Origin: Alphaproteobacteria bacterium CG11_big_fil_rev_8_21_14_0_20_39_49 | Lineage (GTDB): Bacteria > Pseudomonadota > Alphaproteobacteria > Rickettsiales > UBA6187 | Direction: 5' to 3' | Length of the DNA stretch: 43,950 nt | Assembly: GCA_002787635.1 (NCBI GenBank) | Contig: PCXK01000026.1 | Coordinates: 117,759 to 161,708, forward strand | Part shown: piece after piece, positions 1-9,477 of the stretch | How positions within the stretch are numbered: position 1 is the first letter of the stretch | Layout: each line of letters opens with the position of its first letter | Position numbers and translations under genes: made by a program | The notes under the pieces: model-generated | The model's input: the letters and a program-made list of their open reading frames with translations, nothing else | What the model was told of the DNA's origin: nothing | The model's database searches: none

Positions 1-873
1 ATTTACAAATGTACCAAAAGGTACGCTAATCATATCTTTACAATGACCTATGTCATCTGCTTTAAACAATGGAATAGCATTTATTCCCATATATTTTTTT
101 AAACTTTCTAAGGCTTCATTGAAACCTTTTTCTTTTTTTTCAAACTCGTCTTCAAAAAAACTTCCCAGTATTACTGCTACACTTTCCTTAAAAAACCCTG
201 CCTGACCAAGATGGTTGAATATGCGGTCTATACGACCGGCAGTTTCATATTTATCATCTTCGAGCAAAATAATCTTACCTTCGGTATCAATGCTATTTTT
301 AGTGCCTACCGTAGTTTGTACCAATGAAAGGCAGCCTCCTATTATTTTTCCGGCAATCTGCCCTTGGGTTTTTGCCTTATCATTCAGAGGTTTTAGCTTT
401 ATATCGTCATATTTATCTTCAAATAAAGCTTTTTTAATACTTTCTATGGCTTTTTGCGACACATCACCTGTTGCTAGCTGTTTTAACGCAGGGGCGTATA
501 TACAAGGATAATTCCATTTGTTGACAAAAAAATTCATTAGTGCCGTATTATCACTAAATCCTATAAAAGCTTTTTTTGATACCGGTGCGGGAATCGCACC
601 TAGCTTGTCAAGAAGCTGATATGAACCGTAACCGCCGGCTATGCACCATATAGCCTTAGACTCGCTATTTTTCAAAGCTGATTGAAGGTGATTAAAACGG
701 TACTCGACAGAATTTGATGTCAGCTCGTTTTTGCCGTCTATCAGCTCTAAATAGGGCTTTGCATTAGCTTTTAAGCCAAAATCCTCTATAATTTTCAAAC
801 AACTATTATATATATCTTCACTAAATCCCGACGATGGTGCAATTAAGTCAACAATATCGCCTTGTTTTAGCAT
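1..873 (-). CDS. LD-carboxypeptidase / MccF-like S66 peptidase, 3' end cut by window edge
   Basis: The reading frame is open from an ATG at 873 to base 1 (291 codons, no stop seen), so only the extreme C-terminus is missing; S66 proteins are usually about 300 residues. Visible motifs fit peptidase family S66: IAGGYGSYQLL, the nucleophile elbow IGFSDNTAL with the catalytic Ser, LLEDDKYETAGRIDRIF with the acidic residue, and DIGHC near the end with the catalytic His. Members trim the terminal D-Ala from murein tetrapeptides (LdcA) or cleave peptide antibiotics (MccF); the sequence alone does not separate the two. There is no signal peptide, so it is cytoplasmic. It starts 2 bp after the atpG stop, with GAGG inside the end of atpG as a possible ribosome site, so it is probably co-transcribed and translationally coupled with the ATP synthase genes. 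Confidence 0.85.
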   Translation of the reverse strand, partial: MLKQGDIVDLIAPSSGFSEDIYNSCLKIIEDFGLKANAKPYLELIDGKNELTSNSVEYRFNHLQSALKNSESKAIWCIAGGYGSYQLLDKLGAIPAPVSKKAFIGFSDNTALMNFFVNKWNYPCIYAPALKQLATGDVSQKAIESIKKALFEDKYDDIKLKPLNDKAKTQGQIAGKIIGGCLSLVQTTVGTKNSIDTEGKIILLEDDKYETAGRIDRIFNHLGQAGFFKESVAVILGSFFEDEFEKKEKGFNEALESLKKYMGINAIPLFKADDIGHCKDMISVPFGTFVN

Positions 874-875
874 AT

Positions 876-1751
876 CTACACCGCCTCGGCACCTGCGATA
901 ATTTCTATCAGCTCGGTTGTAATGGCAGCCTGTCTTGTTCTGTTATAAACAAGAGTAAGTTTCTTAATCATTTCACCGGCATTCCTTGTAGCATTATCCA
1001 TAGCGGACATTCTTGCACCATGCTCACTTGCGGAGTTTTCTAAAAATGCGTTATATACCTGCACACCCAGATTTTTCGGCAACAACTCTTCTAATATTTG
1101 TGACTCGGAAGGTTCAAACTCGAAAATTGAATCGGTTTGGACGGCGTGTTCCTTGTCTATGTTAAGCGGTATTAACTGCTGTTCGGTAACTTCCTGAGAA
1201 ATTGCGGTAATGAACTTGTTGTAATATATCGTGCATACGTCAAATTCGCCTTCGTTGAACATTTTTATAATGTTGTTTGATTGCTCTGCCGCATCTTCGA
1301 ACGGAATGAATTTCTTTTTACTGATATCGAAAGTTTTTCCGATTACATTATCTTTATGTTCGCTTTTTAAAAGTTCATATCCTTTTTTACCGATACATAT
1401 TATCTTATATTCTTTCTTTTGTGATTTAAGACTTTGTATCGTTGCTTTTACAGCTTTTATGAGGTGTGTGTTAAAAGCTCCGCATAACCCGCGGTCGGAA
1501 GATATAACCACAAGCAGATGCACATTATCCTTACCGTTGCCGACAAGCAATTTAGGTGCTGATTCCGGAGAAACATTAGCGGCAAGGGTACTTAGGACTT
1601 TTTCCATACGTTCTGCGTAAGGGGCCGCATTTTCAGCAAGCTCACGTGCTTTACGCAACTTTGCAGCGGATACCACCTTCATCGCACTGGTTATCTTTTG
1701 AGTCGATTTAACGCTGTTAATCCTGATTTTTAAATCTTTTAAGTTAGCCAT
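876..1751 (-). CDS. atpG: ATP synthase F1 gamma subunit
   Basis: This 291-residue protein is the central rotor shaft of F1Fo ATP synthase. The N-terminus has the family signature (DLKIRINSVKSTQKITSAMK), the middle has SDRGLCGAFN, and the C-terminus has the long helix ending ARMSAMDNATRNAGEMI and NRTRQAAITTELIEI. Length is normal for the family. AGGGAAAAG lies just upstream of the ATG. It is the third gene of atpH-atpA-atpG, 94 bp after atpA. The gene that normally follows, atpD for the beta subunit, is not next: an S66 peptidase gene begins 2 bp after this stop. Confidence 0.97.
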   Translation of the reverse strand: MANLKDLKIRINSVKSTQKITSAMKVVSAAKLRKARELAENAAPYAERMEKVLSTLAANVSPESAPKLLVGNGKDNVHLLVVISSDRGLCGAFNTHLIKAVKATIQSLKSQKKEYKIICIGKKGYELLKSEHKDNVIGKTFDISKKKFIPFEDAAEQSNNIIKMFNEGEFDVCTIYYNKFITAISQEVTEQQLIPLNIDKEHAVQTDSIFEFEPSESQILEELLPKNLGVQVYNAFLENSASEHGARMSAMDNATRNAGEMIKKLTLVYNRTRQAAITTELIEIIAGAEAV

Positions 1752-1845
1752 AACTTTTCCCTAGAGTCCAAGAATTACAGAATCTTAAGGGCTTAGTAAA
1801 ATGTTATATTAACAACCCTGCCCCTTAAGACCCTTAGCTCGTTCC

Positions 1846-3381
1846 TTATGCTACAAACGTTTTTACAAATTCACCCAACACTTTTTTCAGCTTACCCTCA
1901 ACATCTTCCGATATTTTTTGCTCGGTACGGATTGCGTCCAAAATATCCTTATGAGAAGAGCGAAGCTTGCCAAGGAATGCTTTTTCAAACGCAACCACAT
2001 CATTTTGAGGTATTTTGTCCAGATATCCTTTTACACCGGCGAAGATTACAACAACCTGTTCTTCCATAACAAGCGGAGAATATTGTCCCTGTTTAAGCAA
2101 CTCCACTAACCTTGAGCCACGGGCAAGTAATTGCTGGGTAGCTGCATCAAGGTCTGAACCGAATTGAGCAAAAGCCGCCATTTCACGGTATTGTGCCAAT
2201 TCCAGTTTAATTGAACCTGCAACCTGTTTCATCGCTTTTAATTGCGCTGCCGAACCCACACGGGATACTGACAGACCCACGTTAACCGCAGGACGTACAC
2301 CTTTATAGAAAAGGTCGGTTTCCAAGAATATCTGACCATCGGTAATGGATATTACGTTTGTCGGGATATATGCAGATACGTCACCTGCCTGTGTTTCGAT
2401 GATAGGAAGGGCGGTAAGTGAACCGGCTCCGTTTTCATCAGACATTTTAGCCGCACGTTCCAATAAGCGTGAGTGAAGGTAGAATACGTCACCCGGATAT
2501 GCTTCACGACCCGGAGGACGACGAAGTAGCAGGGACATCTGGCGATAAGCGACCGCATGTTTTGAAAGGTCATCATAAACTATCAGCCCGTGCATACCGT
2601 TATCACGGAAATATTCACCCATGGTAACACCGACATATGGTGCAAGATATTGAAGAGGTGCAGGGTCTGAGGCGGTTGCCGCAACGACTATAGTATATTC
2701 CAAAGCACCTGTTTCTTCAAGTTTCTTAACTACTTTTGCGACAGTTGAGCGTTTTTGACCGATGCAAACATAGATACAGTAAAGCTTTTTGCTTTCATCG
2801 TCGGTTTTGCTGTTGATTGATTTTTGGTTAAGTATTGTGTCGATAGCAACGGCTGTTTTACCCGTCTGACGGTCACCGATGATAAGCTCACGCTGACCTC
2901 GACCGATAGGGATAAGAGCATCAATAGCTTTAATACCCGTTTGTACAGGCTCATGTACCGATTTACGCTCGATGATTCCCGGAGCTTTTACTTCAATACG
3001 GCTGGTTTGTTTGCATTTTAAAGGACCTTTGCCGTCTATAGGGTTACCGAGACCGTCAACTACACGACCTAACAATTCTTTTCCTATGCCGACTTCAACT
3101 ATTTTTCCGGTACGTTTTACCGTGTCACCTTCTTTGATATCCGTGTCTGCACCGAAGATAACCACGCCCACATTGTCGGTTTCAAGATTAAGAGCCATGC
3201 CTTTTAGACCGCCCTTGAATTCTATCATCTCGCCTGCCTGAACGTCGTCAAGCCCGTAAATCACTGCGATACCGTCTTTTACGGTAACAACCTGACCGAT
3301 TTCACTTAATTCAGGCTCGTTATTATAGTTTGCTATCTGCTTTTTCAAGATACTTGAAACTTCTGCCGCGCGGATACTCAT
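1846..3381 (-). CDS. atpA: ATP synthase F1 alpha subunit
   Basis: This 511-residue protein is the non-catalytic nucleotide-binding subunit of the F1 hexamer. It has the N-terminal beta-barrel domain, a Walker A motif [10 protein letters not shown] at residues 169-178, the conserved block [20 protein letters not shown], and the [10 protein letters not shown] segment that carries the arginine finger. Length and start ([16 protein letters not shown]) match bacterial homologues. AAGGAG sits about 8 bp before the ATG. It lies 37 bp downstream of atpH and upstream of atpG, so the three are one transcription unit. Confidence 0.98.
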   Translation of the reverse strand: MSIRAAEVSSILKKQIANYNNEPELSEIGQVVTVKDGIAVIYGLDDVQAGEMIEFKGGLKGMALNLETDNVGVVIFGADTDIKEGDTVKRTGKIVEVGIGKELLGRVVDGLGNPIDGKGPLKCKQTSRIEVKAPGIIERKSVHEPVQTGIKAIDALIPIGRGQRELIIGDRQTGKTAVAIDTILNQKSINSKTDDESKKLYCIYVCIGQKRSTVAKVVKKLEETGALEYTIVVAATASDPAPLQYLAPYVGVTMGEYFRDNGMHGLIVYDDLSKHAVAYRQMSLLLRRPPGREAYPGDVFYLHSRLLERAAKMSDENGAGSLTALPIIETQAGDVSAYIPTNVISITDGQIFLETDLFYKGVRPAVNVGLSVSRVGSAAQLKAMKQVAGSIKLELAQYREMAAFAQFGSDLDAATQQLLARGSRLVELLKQGQYSPLVMEEQVVVIFAGVKGYLDKIPQNDVVAFEKAFLGKLRSSHKDILDAIRTEQKISEDVEGKLKKVLGEFVKTFVA

Positions 3382-3418
3382 AAATTTAACTCCTTAAACG
3401 AATATTTACTTTTTTTGC

Positions 3419-3970
3419 TTAACCGGCTATTGCCTGTTTTGTTATAACTTTTAATTTTTCCAGACCGCCCGAAACCGATGCGTCTATCATTTTTGAACCG
3501 ACCCTTACTATTATACCGCCTAAAATAGCCTCATCGACTTGCTCTTGTGCGGTTACGGTTTTGTTCAGCGTCTTACTCAAGGATTTTTCGATATCCGTAA
3601 TTTGTTTTTTCAAAAGAGGTTTTGCGGATATAATATTAGCCGTAACTTCTCCGTTATGTTCTTTTACCATTTCAAAATACGAACTTGCCACATCATACAG
3701 AATCTTGAGTCTTCCGTTGTCTATAAGCACCTTGACGAATTTTTCGGTGATGTCGTTTACGCCTATTTTTTTCAGGATAAACAGCATGGCATTATGCTGT
3801 TCCGATTTTGAAATAACCGGATTTTGCACAGCTTCACGTAAATTTTGTGATTCTTTTAATAGCTCCTGTAACGAAACGAAGTCTTTTTGTACTTTGTCAA
3901 CGGACTTTGACTCTAAGGCTAACTCAAAAACGGCTTTTGCGTAACGTTTTGATAATATGGAATTTGACAT
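3419..3970 (-). CDS. atpH: ATP synthase F1 delta subunit (OSCP type)
   Basis: This 183-residue protein forms part of the peripheral stalk linking F1 to the membrane sector. The N-terminus SILSKRYAKAVFELA and the C-terminal region VDEAILGGIIVRVGSKMID are diagnostic for the delta/OSCP family. AAGGGAAGAG stands before the ATG. It is the first gene of the ATP synthase cluster, so the 144 bp upstream (3971-4114) should hold the promoter, although I could not assign convincing -35 and -10 boxes there. The Fo genes (a, b, c) are not in the window; a separate Fo cluster is usual in alphaproteobacteria. Confidence 0.96.
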   Translation of the reverse strand: MSNSILSKRYAKAVFELALESKSVDKVQKDFVSLQELLKESQNLREAVQNPVISKSEQHNAMLFILKKIGVNDITEKFVKVLIDNGRLKILYDVASSYFEMVKEHNGEVTANIISAKPLLKKQITDIEKSLSKTLNKTVTAQEQVDEAILGGIIVRVGSKMIDASVSGGLEKLKVITKQAIAG

Positions 3971-4114
3971 ATTTGTAAGCTCTTCCCTTTACGAACTTAA
4001 GTGAATCGGGGCATACTTAGCATAGGAGGCTGTCGGTTGCAAGCAGTAATTTGATTTTGTTGAGAGTTTTTGTTTTATATATGAATAATGATGTAAAAAG
4101 ATGATTTTTTTAAA

Positions 4115-5374
4115 TTATAAAGACAATACGACTTTACATAATGTGTCGGTTAGGGTTGACAGCTCTTCTTTTGATATAGTAAAAGGCGGCATTATATAGA
4201 CAACGTCCTTGAAAGGACGGAGCCATACACCTCGTTTTATGAATTCGGCACGCATTTGAAACACCTCGTCCCAATCGGTATCTAACTGGACGACTCCGAT
4301 TGCTCCTTTTATCCTGACATCGATAACTCTTTCCAGCTTTTTTAGCGGCTTTAGTTCCGTATATAGCTGTTTTTCTATCGCACTTACCTGTTCAAGCCTG
4401 TTTTCGGATTCAAACAAATCCAAAGACGCATTTGCAGCGGCACATGCCAGAGGGTTTGCCATAAAGGTAGGGCCGCTCATAAGTGCCTTTTCCATTTCAT
4501 CGCTTAAGAAACCGTTATAAACATCTTCTTTGGTTATTGTGGCGGCAAGGGTCATAACTCCGCCCGTCAGCCCTTTTCCTACGCACATTATATCGGGGGT
4601 TATTGAAGCTTCCTCACATGCAAACATATAGCCTGTGCGTCCGAATCCGGTCATTACCTCATCGGCTATGAACAGCAGATCATATTTTTTGCAGATACGG
4701 TATATCTCTGCCAGAACATCGGTTGAATGGAACTTTAGCCCTCCTGCTCCTTGTACCAGCGGTTCGATGATAACACCTGCCACGGTGTCGCCTATGCCGT
4801 CTACCATAGTTTCAAATTCTGCAAAATCATATTCATCGCTCGGCACTCTTAAAGAGAATTGTTTAGGCATATAATCGTTAAAGAACCTGTGCATACCGTC
4901 ATCGGGGTCACATAAAGACATGCAGCCCATAGTATCGCCGTGATAGCCGTTATCGAAACTGATAAATTTATTACGTTTTTTGTTTCCCTGATTACGCCAG
5001 AACTGGACTGCCGTTTTCATCGCGGTCTCAACGGCAGTTGAGCCTGAATCCGTGAAAAATACTCTGTCAAGTCCGGTAAGACTCGCCAATCTTCCGGCAA
5101 GTTTGTAAGCCTGTTCATGTGCCGTACCTGCAAACATGAAATGCGGCATTATTTTAGCCTGCGTTGTTAAGGCGTTTATGATGTGCGGGTTATTATATCC
5201 GTGACACGCACTCCACCATGAAGATATGCCGTCAATAAGCTGGCTGCCGTCCTCCAAGGTTACCTTGCAGCCATCTGCGGACACGACCTTTATCGGCTCC
5301 GGTGCGGTTTTTTCCTGCGTGTATGGGTGCCAGATATGTTCTTTGCCGTTATTATACCAGTTATCCTTCTTCAT
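4115..5374 (-). CDS. bioA: Adenosylmethionine-8-amino-7-oxononanoate aminotransferase
   Basis: BioA makes 7,8-diaminopelargonate from KAPA, using S-adenosylmethionine as amino donor and PLP as cofactor (biotin pathway, cytosol). The frame extends upstream to a GTG at 5410, but I place the start at the ATG at 5374 because GGGGAG lies just before it and homologues begin near NWYNNGKEHIWHPYTQ. This gives 419 residues. Visible motifs are GISSWWSACHGYNNPH, the PLP-binding Asp in FIADEVMTGFGRTG, and the Schiff-base Lys in CVGKGLTGG (about residue 267). The C-terminus has RGVWLRPFKDVVYIMPPF. It lies 66 bp downstream of the ThiE-like gene, with bioB further upstream on the same strand. Confidence 0.96.
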   Translation of the reverse strand: MKKDNWYNNGKEHIWHPYTQEKTAPEPIKVVSADGCKVTLEDGSQLIDGISSWWSACHGYNNPHIINALTTQAKIMPHFMFAGTAHEQAYKLAGRLASLTGLDRVFFTDSGSTAVETAMKTAVQFWRNQGNKKRNKFISFDNGYHGDTMGCMSLCDPDDGMHRFFNDYMPKQFSLRVPSDEYDFAEFETMVDGIGDTVAGVIIEPLVQGAGGLKFHSTDVLAEIYRICKKYDLLFIADEVMTGFGRTGYMFACEEASITPDIMCVGKGLTGGVMTLAATITKEDVYNGFLSDEMEKALMSGPTFMANPLACAAANASLDLFESENRLEQVSAIEKQLYTELKPLKKLERVIDVRIKGAIGVVQLDTDWDEVFQMRAEFIKRGVWLRPFKDVVYIMPPFTISKEELSTLTDTLCKVVLSL

Positions 5375-5440
5375 TTTCTCCCCGAACAAGTAACTTTTTT
5401 TGTCATACACGGAACTTGCCGTTGAATGACATTCTAGTAA

Positions 5441-6163
5441 TTACTGCAAGTTCCTCCCCGAAATAGAATCTTCTATTGTTTTGCTGATTTCGTCTACTGC
5501 TTCAGCTATGCTTTCTTTCCTGTCCCATACGAAATCGCCGCATCCTATGAAATCCACACCGCTATGCGTAAGCTGTTCGCACACTTCCTTAGTTATGTAG
5601 CCCTTTACGGCACATGGTTTTTCAGAATGGGTTTTCCAGTATTGTATAAGTTCAAAAGTCTCATGACCACTATATTCGAATGTAACATAATCTATTATAT
5701 CATTATCTATATATTTTTTTGCAATTTCCTTACACCCTTTACAATCCAGACCGATGATAAAATCGTCACCGAATTTTTTCCTTAGATTTTCTATATTTGC
5801 CGCCTCATCATCTTCAAGTACGATTCCCTCGGCGTTATATTTTTCTAGCATTTCTATGCGTGACTTAATAATAAATACGATGCCGCTATTTTTGCATATT
5901 GCAGAAACAAGATCGGCATTTGTGTGATAATCTTCATCAGATGCGGCGGGAAGGTAAAACTCCAAAGCGTGCATGTTCTTTTCATAAAATGACTTGTTTA
6001 CCTGACGGAAAGCATGTCCGAGGGCTATAGGGAATTCATAGCCGCTAGTTTGCATGGGGCTAGTGAAATACAGCCCGATATTGGGCGAGCCTTCAACTTT
6101 GTACTCCCTTTTTTTTGAGGCGACTTTCTGTAAATTAAGTTCTTTTAATTTTTGTTCGTCCAT
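5441..6163 (-). CDS. ThiE/TenI-like TIM-barrel protein (thiamine phosphate synthase family)
   Basis: This 240-residue protein has the layout of the thiamine phosphate synthase superfamily: an early strand IGLYFTSP, then GIVFIIKSRIEMLEKYNAEGIVLED (matching the LINDR...GADGVHL segment of ThiE), FIIGLDCKGCKEIAKKYID, YVTFEYSG and a final GVDFIGCGDFVW. It is divergent: the early R-x-K diphosphate-binding segment of true ThiE is not obvious and the loops are acidic. Catalytic activity is therefore uncertain; it may be a ThiE paralogue with another role. It sits between bioB and bioA, with a palindromic repeat in the 177 bp before it and no strong ribosome site. No other thiamine gene is in the window. 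Confidence 0.6.
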   Translation of the reverse strand: MDEQKLKELNLQKVASKKREYKVEGSPNIGLYFTSPMQTSGYEFPIALGHAFRQVNKSFYEKNMHALEFYLPAASDEDYHTNADLVSAICKNSGIVFIIKSRIEMLEKYNAEGIVLEDDEAANIENLRKKFGDDFIIGLDCKGCKEIAKKYIDNDIIDYVTFEYSGHETFELIQYWKTHSEKPCAVKGYITKEVCEQLTHSGVDFIGCGDFVWDRKESIAEAVDEISKTIEDSISGRNLQ

Positions 6164-6180
6164 ATTCTTTTATATTTATT

Positions 6181-6249
6181 TGTCACCCTGAACTTGTTTC
6201 AGGGTCTTTATCTCCAAGTATTAGATGCTGAAATAAATTCAGCATGACA
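6181..6249. repeat. TGTCA...TGACA palindromic element, copy A
   Basis: This 69-bp element lies between bioB and the ThiE-like gene. It begins TGTCA and ends TGACA and folds into two hairpins, CCCTGAAC/TTTCAGGG and ATGCTGAA/TTCAGCAT. The left and right arms share the core CTGAA, so the whole is a double hairpin. Copies B to E are at 15483, 20597, 31881 and 32011. Confidence 0.75.
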
Positions 6250-6340
6250 AAAACAACTGATTCTAGCGATTCAACCGATAAACGTACAATTCCGTTATAA
6301 TTTTGCAAGATGCCAAAACCATACATTATTTTTTTCAAAA

Positions 6341-7381
6341 CTATCTTACTGCCGATTCCTTAATATTTTGTTTACAAACCCCTTCAATTTCAATTCCCAG
6401 ACGGCTAAACAGCTTTTTATCCTCATTTTCTTTAGGGTTTGGGGTTGTAAGTAGTTTTTCGCCGTAGAAAATTGAATTTGCTCCCGCCAAAAAGCACAAA
6501 GCCTGCATTTGGTCGTTCATGTTCTCACGTCCTGCCGACAGCCTCACATATGACTTAGGCATCATGATACGGGCAACGGCAATAGTCCTTATAAAGTCAA
6601 ACGGATCAATTTCTGCCTCCAATTCTAAAGGAGTCCCCTCAATTTTGACCAGCATATTTATAGGCATTGACTCGGGGTGTTCAGGCAGGTTTGCAAGGGT
6701 TGACAGCATTTTTACCCTGTCTTGCAAAGTTTCTCCCATACCCACTATGCCACCGCAGCAGGTTTTAAGCCCTGCCTCATTTATATTTTTCAGCGTTTCC
6801 AGCCTGTCCGAGAAGTTACGGGTGCTGATTATCTTTGAGTAATATTCTTCCGATGTGTCGATATTGTGGTTATAATAATCAAGTCCGGCATCTTTTAGGC
6901 GGCTTAGCTGCTCTTTTTTAACCATGCCCAATGTTACGCATGTTTCAAGCCCCAGAGATTTTACCTCGGATATCATTTCTTCTACTTTGGGCAAGTCCCT
7001 GTCATTTAGGTTTCGCCATGCCGCTCCCATACAAAAGCGTGATGCTCCTGCATCTTTTGCTTTTTGAGCCTCCCCTTTTACTTTTGCGACATCAATAAGC
7101 GGCTCTTTTTTTAATCCGGTATCATAATGTGCTGATTGCGGGCAGTATTTGCAATCTTCGGGGCATGCTCCCGTTTTTATACTAAGCAGGGTGCTTACCT
7201 GTACTTCGTTGGGGTTGAAGTTTTCACGGTGTACCGCAGCAGCTTTGAATACAAGGTCATTAAACGGCAATGCGAATAAGGCTTCCACTTCCTGATTTTT
7301 CCAGTTATGGCGTATGTTATTTTTTAAATGCTCAACATTCATAGTCATATATAATTTTATGTTTTTGCCCTTTATAGACAT
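6341..7381 (-). CDS. bioB: Biotin synthase
   Basis: BioB is the radical-SAM enzyme that inserts sulfur into dethiobiotin. The radical-SAM triad is in [16 protein letters not shown] (Cys 73, 77 and 80 of the 346-residue reading). Other family blocks are [41 protein letters not shown] and the C-terminal LSAGRENM and [14 protein letters not shown]. The start is uncertain: the ATG at 7381 has no clear ribosome site, and ATGs at 7348 and 7342 ([11 protein letters not shown]) would agree as well with the family. It begins 30 bp after the tsaD stop, so the two are probably co-transcribed. Confidence 0.97.
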   Translation of the reverse strand: MSIKGKNIKLYMTMNVEHLKNNIRHNWKNQEVEALFALPFNDLVFKAAAVHRENFNPNEVQVSTLLSIKTGACPEDCKYCPQSAHYDTGLKKEPLIDVAKVKGEAQKAKDAGASRFCMGAAWRNLNDRDLPKVEEMISEVKSLGLETCVTLGMVKKEQLSRLKDAGLDYYNHNIDTSEEYYSKIISTRNFSDRLETLKNINEAGLKTCCGGIVGMGETLQDRVKMLSTLANLPEHPESMPINMLVKIEGTPLELEAEIDPFDFIRTIAVARIMMPKSYVRLSAGRENMNDQMQALCFLAGANSIFYGEKLLTTPNPKENEDKKLFSRLGIEIEGVCKQNIKESAVR

Positions 7382-7411
7382 AATTGACCGAATTTGTAAG
7401 CAATTTATTTA

Positions 7412-8431
7412 CTATCCTGACAAAGACCAGCGTGCTTTTGGCACAAAGTCTATATCATCGACCAATCCGGCTTTCATTCGTTCAATGCCTGCCCATGCTA
7501 TCATAGCCCCGTTATCGGTACAAAGTCCGATAGGAGGGCTGTGTCTTGTATATCCTTTTTGCTCGGTAATTTCATCTATTGTGTTGTTTATATATTTATT
7601 TGCCGCAACTCCCCCTGCTATAACAAGGCGTTTTGCGTCAGGGTATAACCCTTCATAAATTTCAATGGCATTATTTAGCCGGTCTTTTATTATATCGCCT
7701 ACGCATTTTTGAAATGACGCACAAATATCATTTATATCTTTTTCGGTTATATTTTCTAATTTATCAACCTCACGTTTTACAGCGGTTTTTAGACCTGAGA
7801 ATGAAAAGTCGCAACCGCTCCTTCCCTTTAGTGAGCGAGGAAAGTTAAATCTGTTCTCATCGCCCTCTAAGGCTTTTTTTTCAACTACCGGACCTCCCGG
7901 ATAGCCTAGCTTTAGCATTTTAGCGACCTTGTCGAAAGCCTCGCCTAGGGCATCATCTATCGTACCGCCTAGTTTCTTGTATTTATTTACCCCTTCAACG
8001 CTAAGGAACTGGCAATGCCCGCCTGAAACCAGTAATAGCAGGAAGGGGAATTCCACATCTTCGGTAAGTCTTACGGTGAGGGCGTGTCCTTCTAAGTGGT
8101 TTACTGCGATTATCGGTATCTCGGCGGCAGACGCTATACCTTTTGCGGTCATTACTCCGACTATAACCCCCCCTATCAATCCGGGTCCTGCCGTAACCGC
8201 TATTGCGTCCAGTTCGCTATAGCTGTTTATTCCTGCCTCAGCCATGCTTTTTGTTATAAGGTTGTCAATCGCCTCAATATGTGCTCTGGCGGCTATTTCA
8301 GGAACAACACCGCCATAGTCGGCATGTTCTTTTACCTGTGATAATATCCGGTGTGACAGGATATCTTTTTTATCCGTAACTATTGCCACGGCGGTTTCAT
8401 CACAACTTGTTTCTATTCCTAATATTATCAA
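7412..8431 (-). CDS. tsaD: tRNA threonylcarbamoyladenosine synthase catalytic subunit
   Basis: TsaD transfers the threonylcarbamoyl group to A37 of ANN-decoding tRNAs, together with TsaB and TsaE. The ASKHA-fold protein (339 residues, normal length) begins ILGIETSCDETAVAI and carries the metal-binding HLEGH motif (His 112 and 116), SGGHCQ, GEAFDKVAK and the C-terminal GGVAANKYI and PIGLCTDNGAMIAWAG. The ATG at 8431 gives the standard N-terminus. It is upstream of bioB on the same strand and is separated from the pilin genes by the hairpin terminator at 8501-8533, so it should have its own promoter between 8432 and 8500. Confidence 0.97.
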   Translation of the reverse strand: MIILGIETSCDETAVAIVTDKKDILSHRILSQVKEHADYGGVVPEIAARAHIEAIDNLITKSMAEAGINSYSELDAIAVTAGPGLIGGVIVGVMTAKGIASAAEIPIIAVNHLEGHALTVRLTEDVEFPFLLLLVSGGHCQFLSVEGVNKYKKLGGTIDDALGEAFDKVAKMLKLGYPGGPVVEKKALEGDENRFNFPRSLKGRSGCDFSFSGLKTAVKREVDKLENITEKDINDICASFQKCVGDIIKDRLNNAIEIYEGLYPDAKRLVIAGGVAANKYINNTIDEITEQKGYTRHSPPIGLCTDNGAMIAWAGIERMKAGLVDDIDFVPKARWSLSG

Positions 8432-8500
8432 GGCAGTGTTTCCCGATTATTTGATGTTATTACTTACATAAAGTGCAAGGAGGTGAATTTCAAGTGTAAT

Positions 8501-8533
8501 AAAAAAACCCCTCAATTAAGAGGGGCTTTTTTT
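8501..8533. terminator. Bidirectional intrinsic terminator
   Basis: A perfect 6-bp stem CCCCTC/GAGGGG (8508-8513 and 8520-8525) with a 6-nt AATTAA loop is flanked by seven A on the left and a T-run on the right. Read on the minus strand it ends in seven U, so it can terminate the two prepilin genes, which finish at 8562, before tsaD. It would also work on the plus strand, although no plus-strand gene leads into it. Confidence 0.85.
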
Positions 8534-8561
8534 ATTACCGAGAAGAGTTAGAGTAAGTAAT

Positions 8562-9425
8562 CTAGAATGTTTCCATTTTAATCATCAAGTTACAAAGCGG
8601 AGCTGTAGCAGTAAATTGATATTCGTCAGGATTCGGAGTAGTATTCTGACAAGCAGTTGCCAAAACACCGGCGTTTGTAAAGTCTGCACCGGTTTGTAAG
8701 GCGGGAGTTCCCGCAGTCTGACCGTTTACAGCTACTACGTTACCGGCACTTGGAATGCCATCGTCAATTTTGCTGTCAATATCATAAGCATCTAAAGGCA
8801 CGAAAGGCTCTCCCGTATGATAGGCATCGGTATCATGACTTCCTATAACGCCTGTTATGAAATAATTGTTTGTTCCGTCATTGAAAACACTCCAGCCAAA
8901 ACCGGTTGTTCTCATCGCAGGCATATTGCTACCGACGCCGTCATTGATTGGACCTGTTCCCGTCGTACTTGTGAAGCCGTCAAACACACCTCTTATAAGC
9001 TCTTTACCCGGAGTGGTAAGTTGTGCCCAGAAGCATGATATTTCACCGTTATGCATTGTTACCGCACCGCCGTTATTGTCACCGATTAAGCCGTTTCCGT
9101 CACCAAGGTTTGCTTCACCGTCACAACCGGTTGTAGCGGTGCCGGCATTTACGACGTTACAGTTTGTAGGATTCGGTCCGTCACCGTCACAAAGCCCGAA
9201 TTTATCTGAGTCCGTATCACCGGGTATTCCGTTATATTTTCCTAAGAACGTATTAACGGCTACCTGAAATTCCTGATGTTGACGTACCGTTGCACGAAGT
9301 TCGGCGGCTTTAATTAGATCCTGCCCCACCAAAACACCGCTCACAATAAGACCTATGATTACAAGTACTATGGCAAGTTCTACCAGTGTAAAGCCCTTTT
9401 GTGTTTTTCTAGATTTATAAGTCAT
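8562..9425 (-). CDS. Prepilin-type protein (type IV pilin / type II pseudopilin-like), second of a tandem pair
   Basis: I place the start at the ATG at 9425 because GGAGAAG lies just before it and the leader is then short (MTYKSRKTQKG); the frame is open to 9467. The class III leader is cleaved at G11/F12, giving FTLVELAIVLVIIGLIVSG with Glu at position 5 and a long hydrophobic helix. The mature part has FLGKYNGIPGD near the front and YDIDSKIDDGIPSAGNV towards the C-terminus, both shared with the gene upstream. Several Cys (GLCDGD, NCNVV, GCDGE, ISCFW, ATACQ, PLCNL) could form disulfides. About 287 residues is longer than most major pilins. No pilin ATPase, peptidase or secretin gene is nearby, so its assembly machine is unknown. 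Confidence 0.85.
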   Translation of the reverse strand: MTYKSRKTQKGFTLVELAIVLVIIGLIVSGVLVGQDLIKAAELRATVRQHQEFQVAVNTFLGKYNGIPGDTDSDKFGLCDGDGPNPTNCNVVNAGTATTGCDGEANLGDGNGLIGDNNGGAVTMHNGEISCFWAQLTTPGKELIRGVFDGFTSTTGTGPINDGVGSNMPAMRTTGFGWSVFNDGTNNYFITGVIGSHDTDAYHTGEPFVPLDAYDIDSKIDDGIPSAGNVVAVNGQTAGTPALQTGADFTNAGVLATACQNTTPNPDEYQFTATAPLCNLMIKMETF

Positions 9426-9477
9426 TTTTCTTCTCCGTTTTAATTCTGCTAATTTTATATTAACCATAATTAGTTAA

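Noticed and set aside
1231-1620. Plus-strand open frame of 129 codons opposite atpG
   Set aside because: The reverse strand is the clear atpG coding sequence; this is a shadow.
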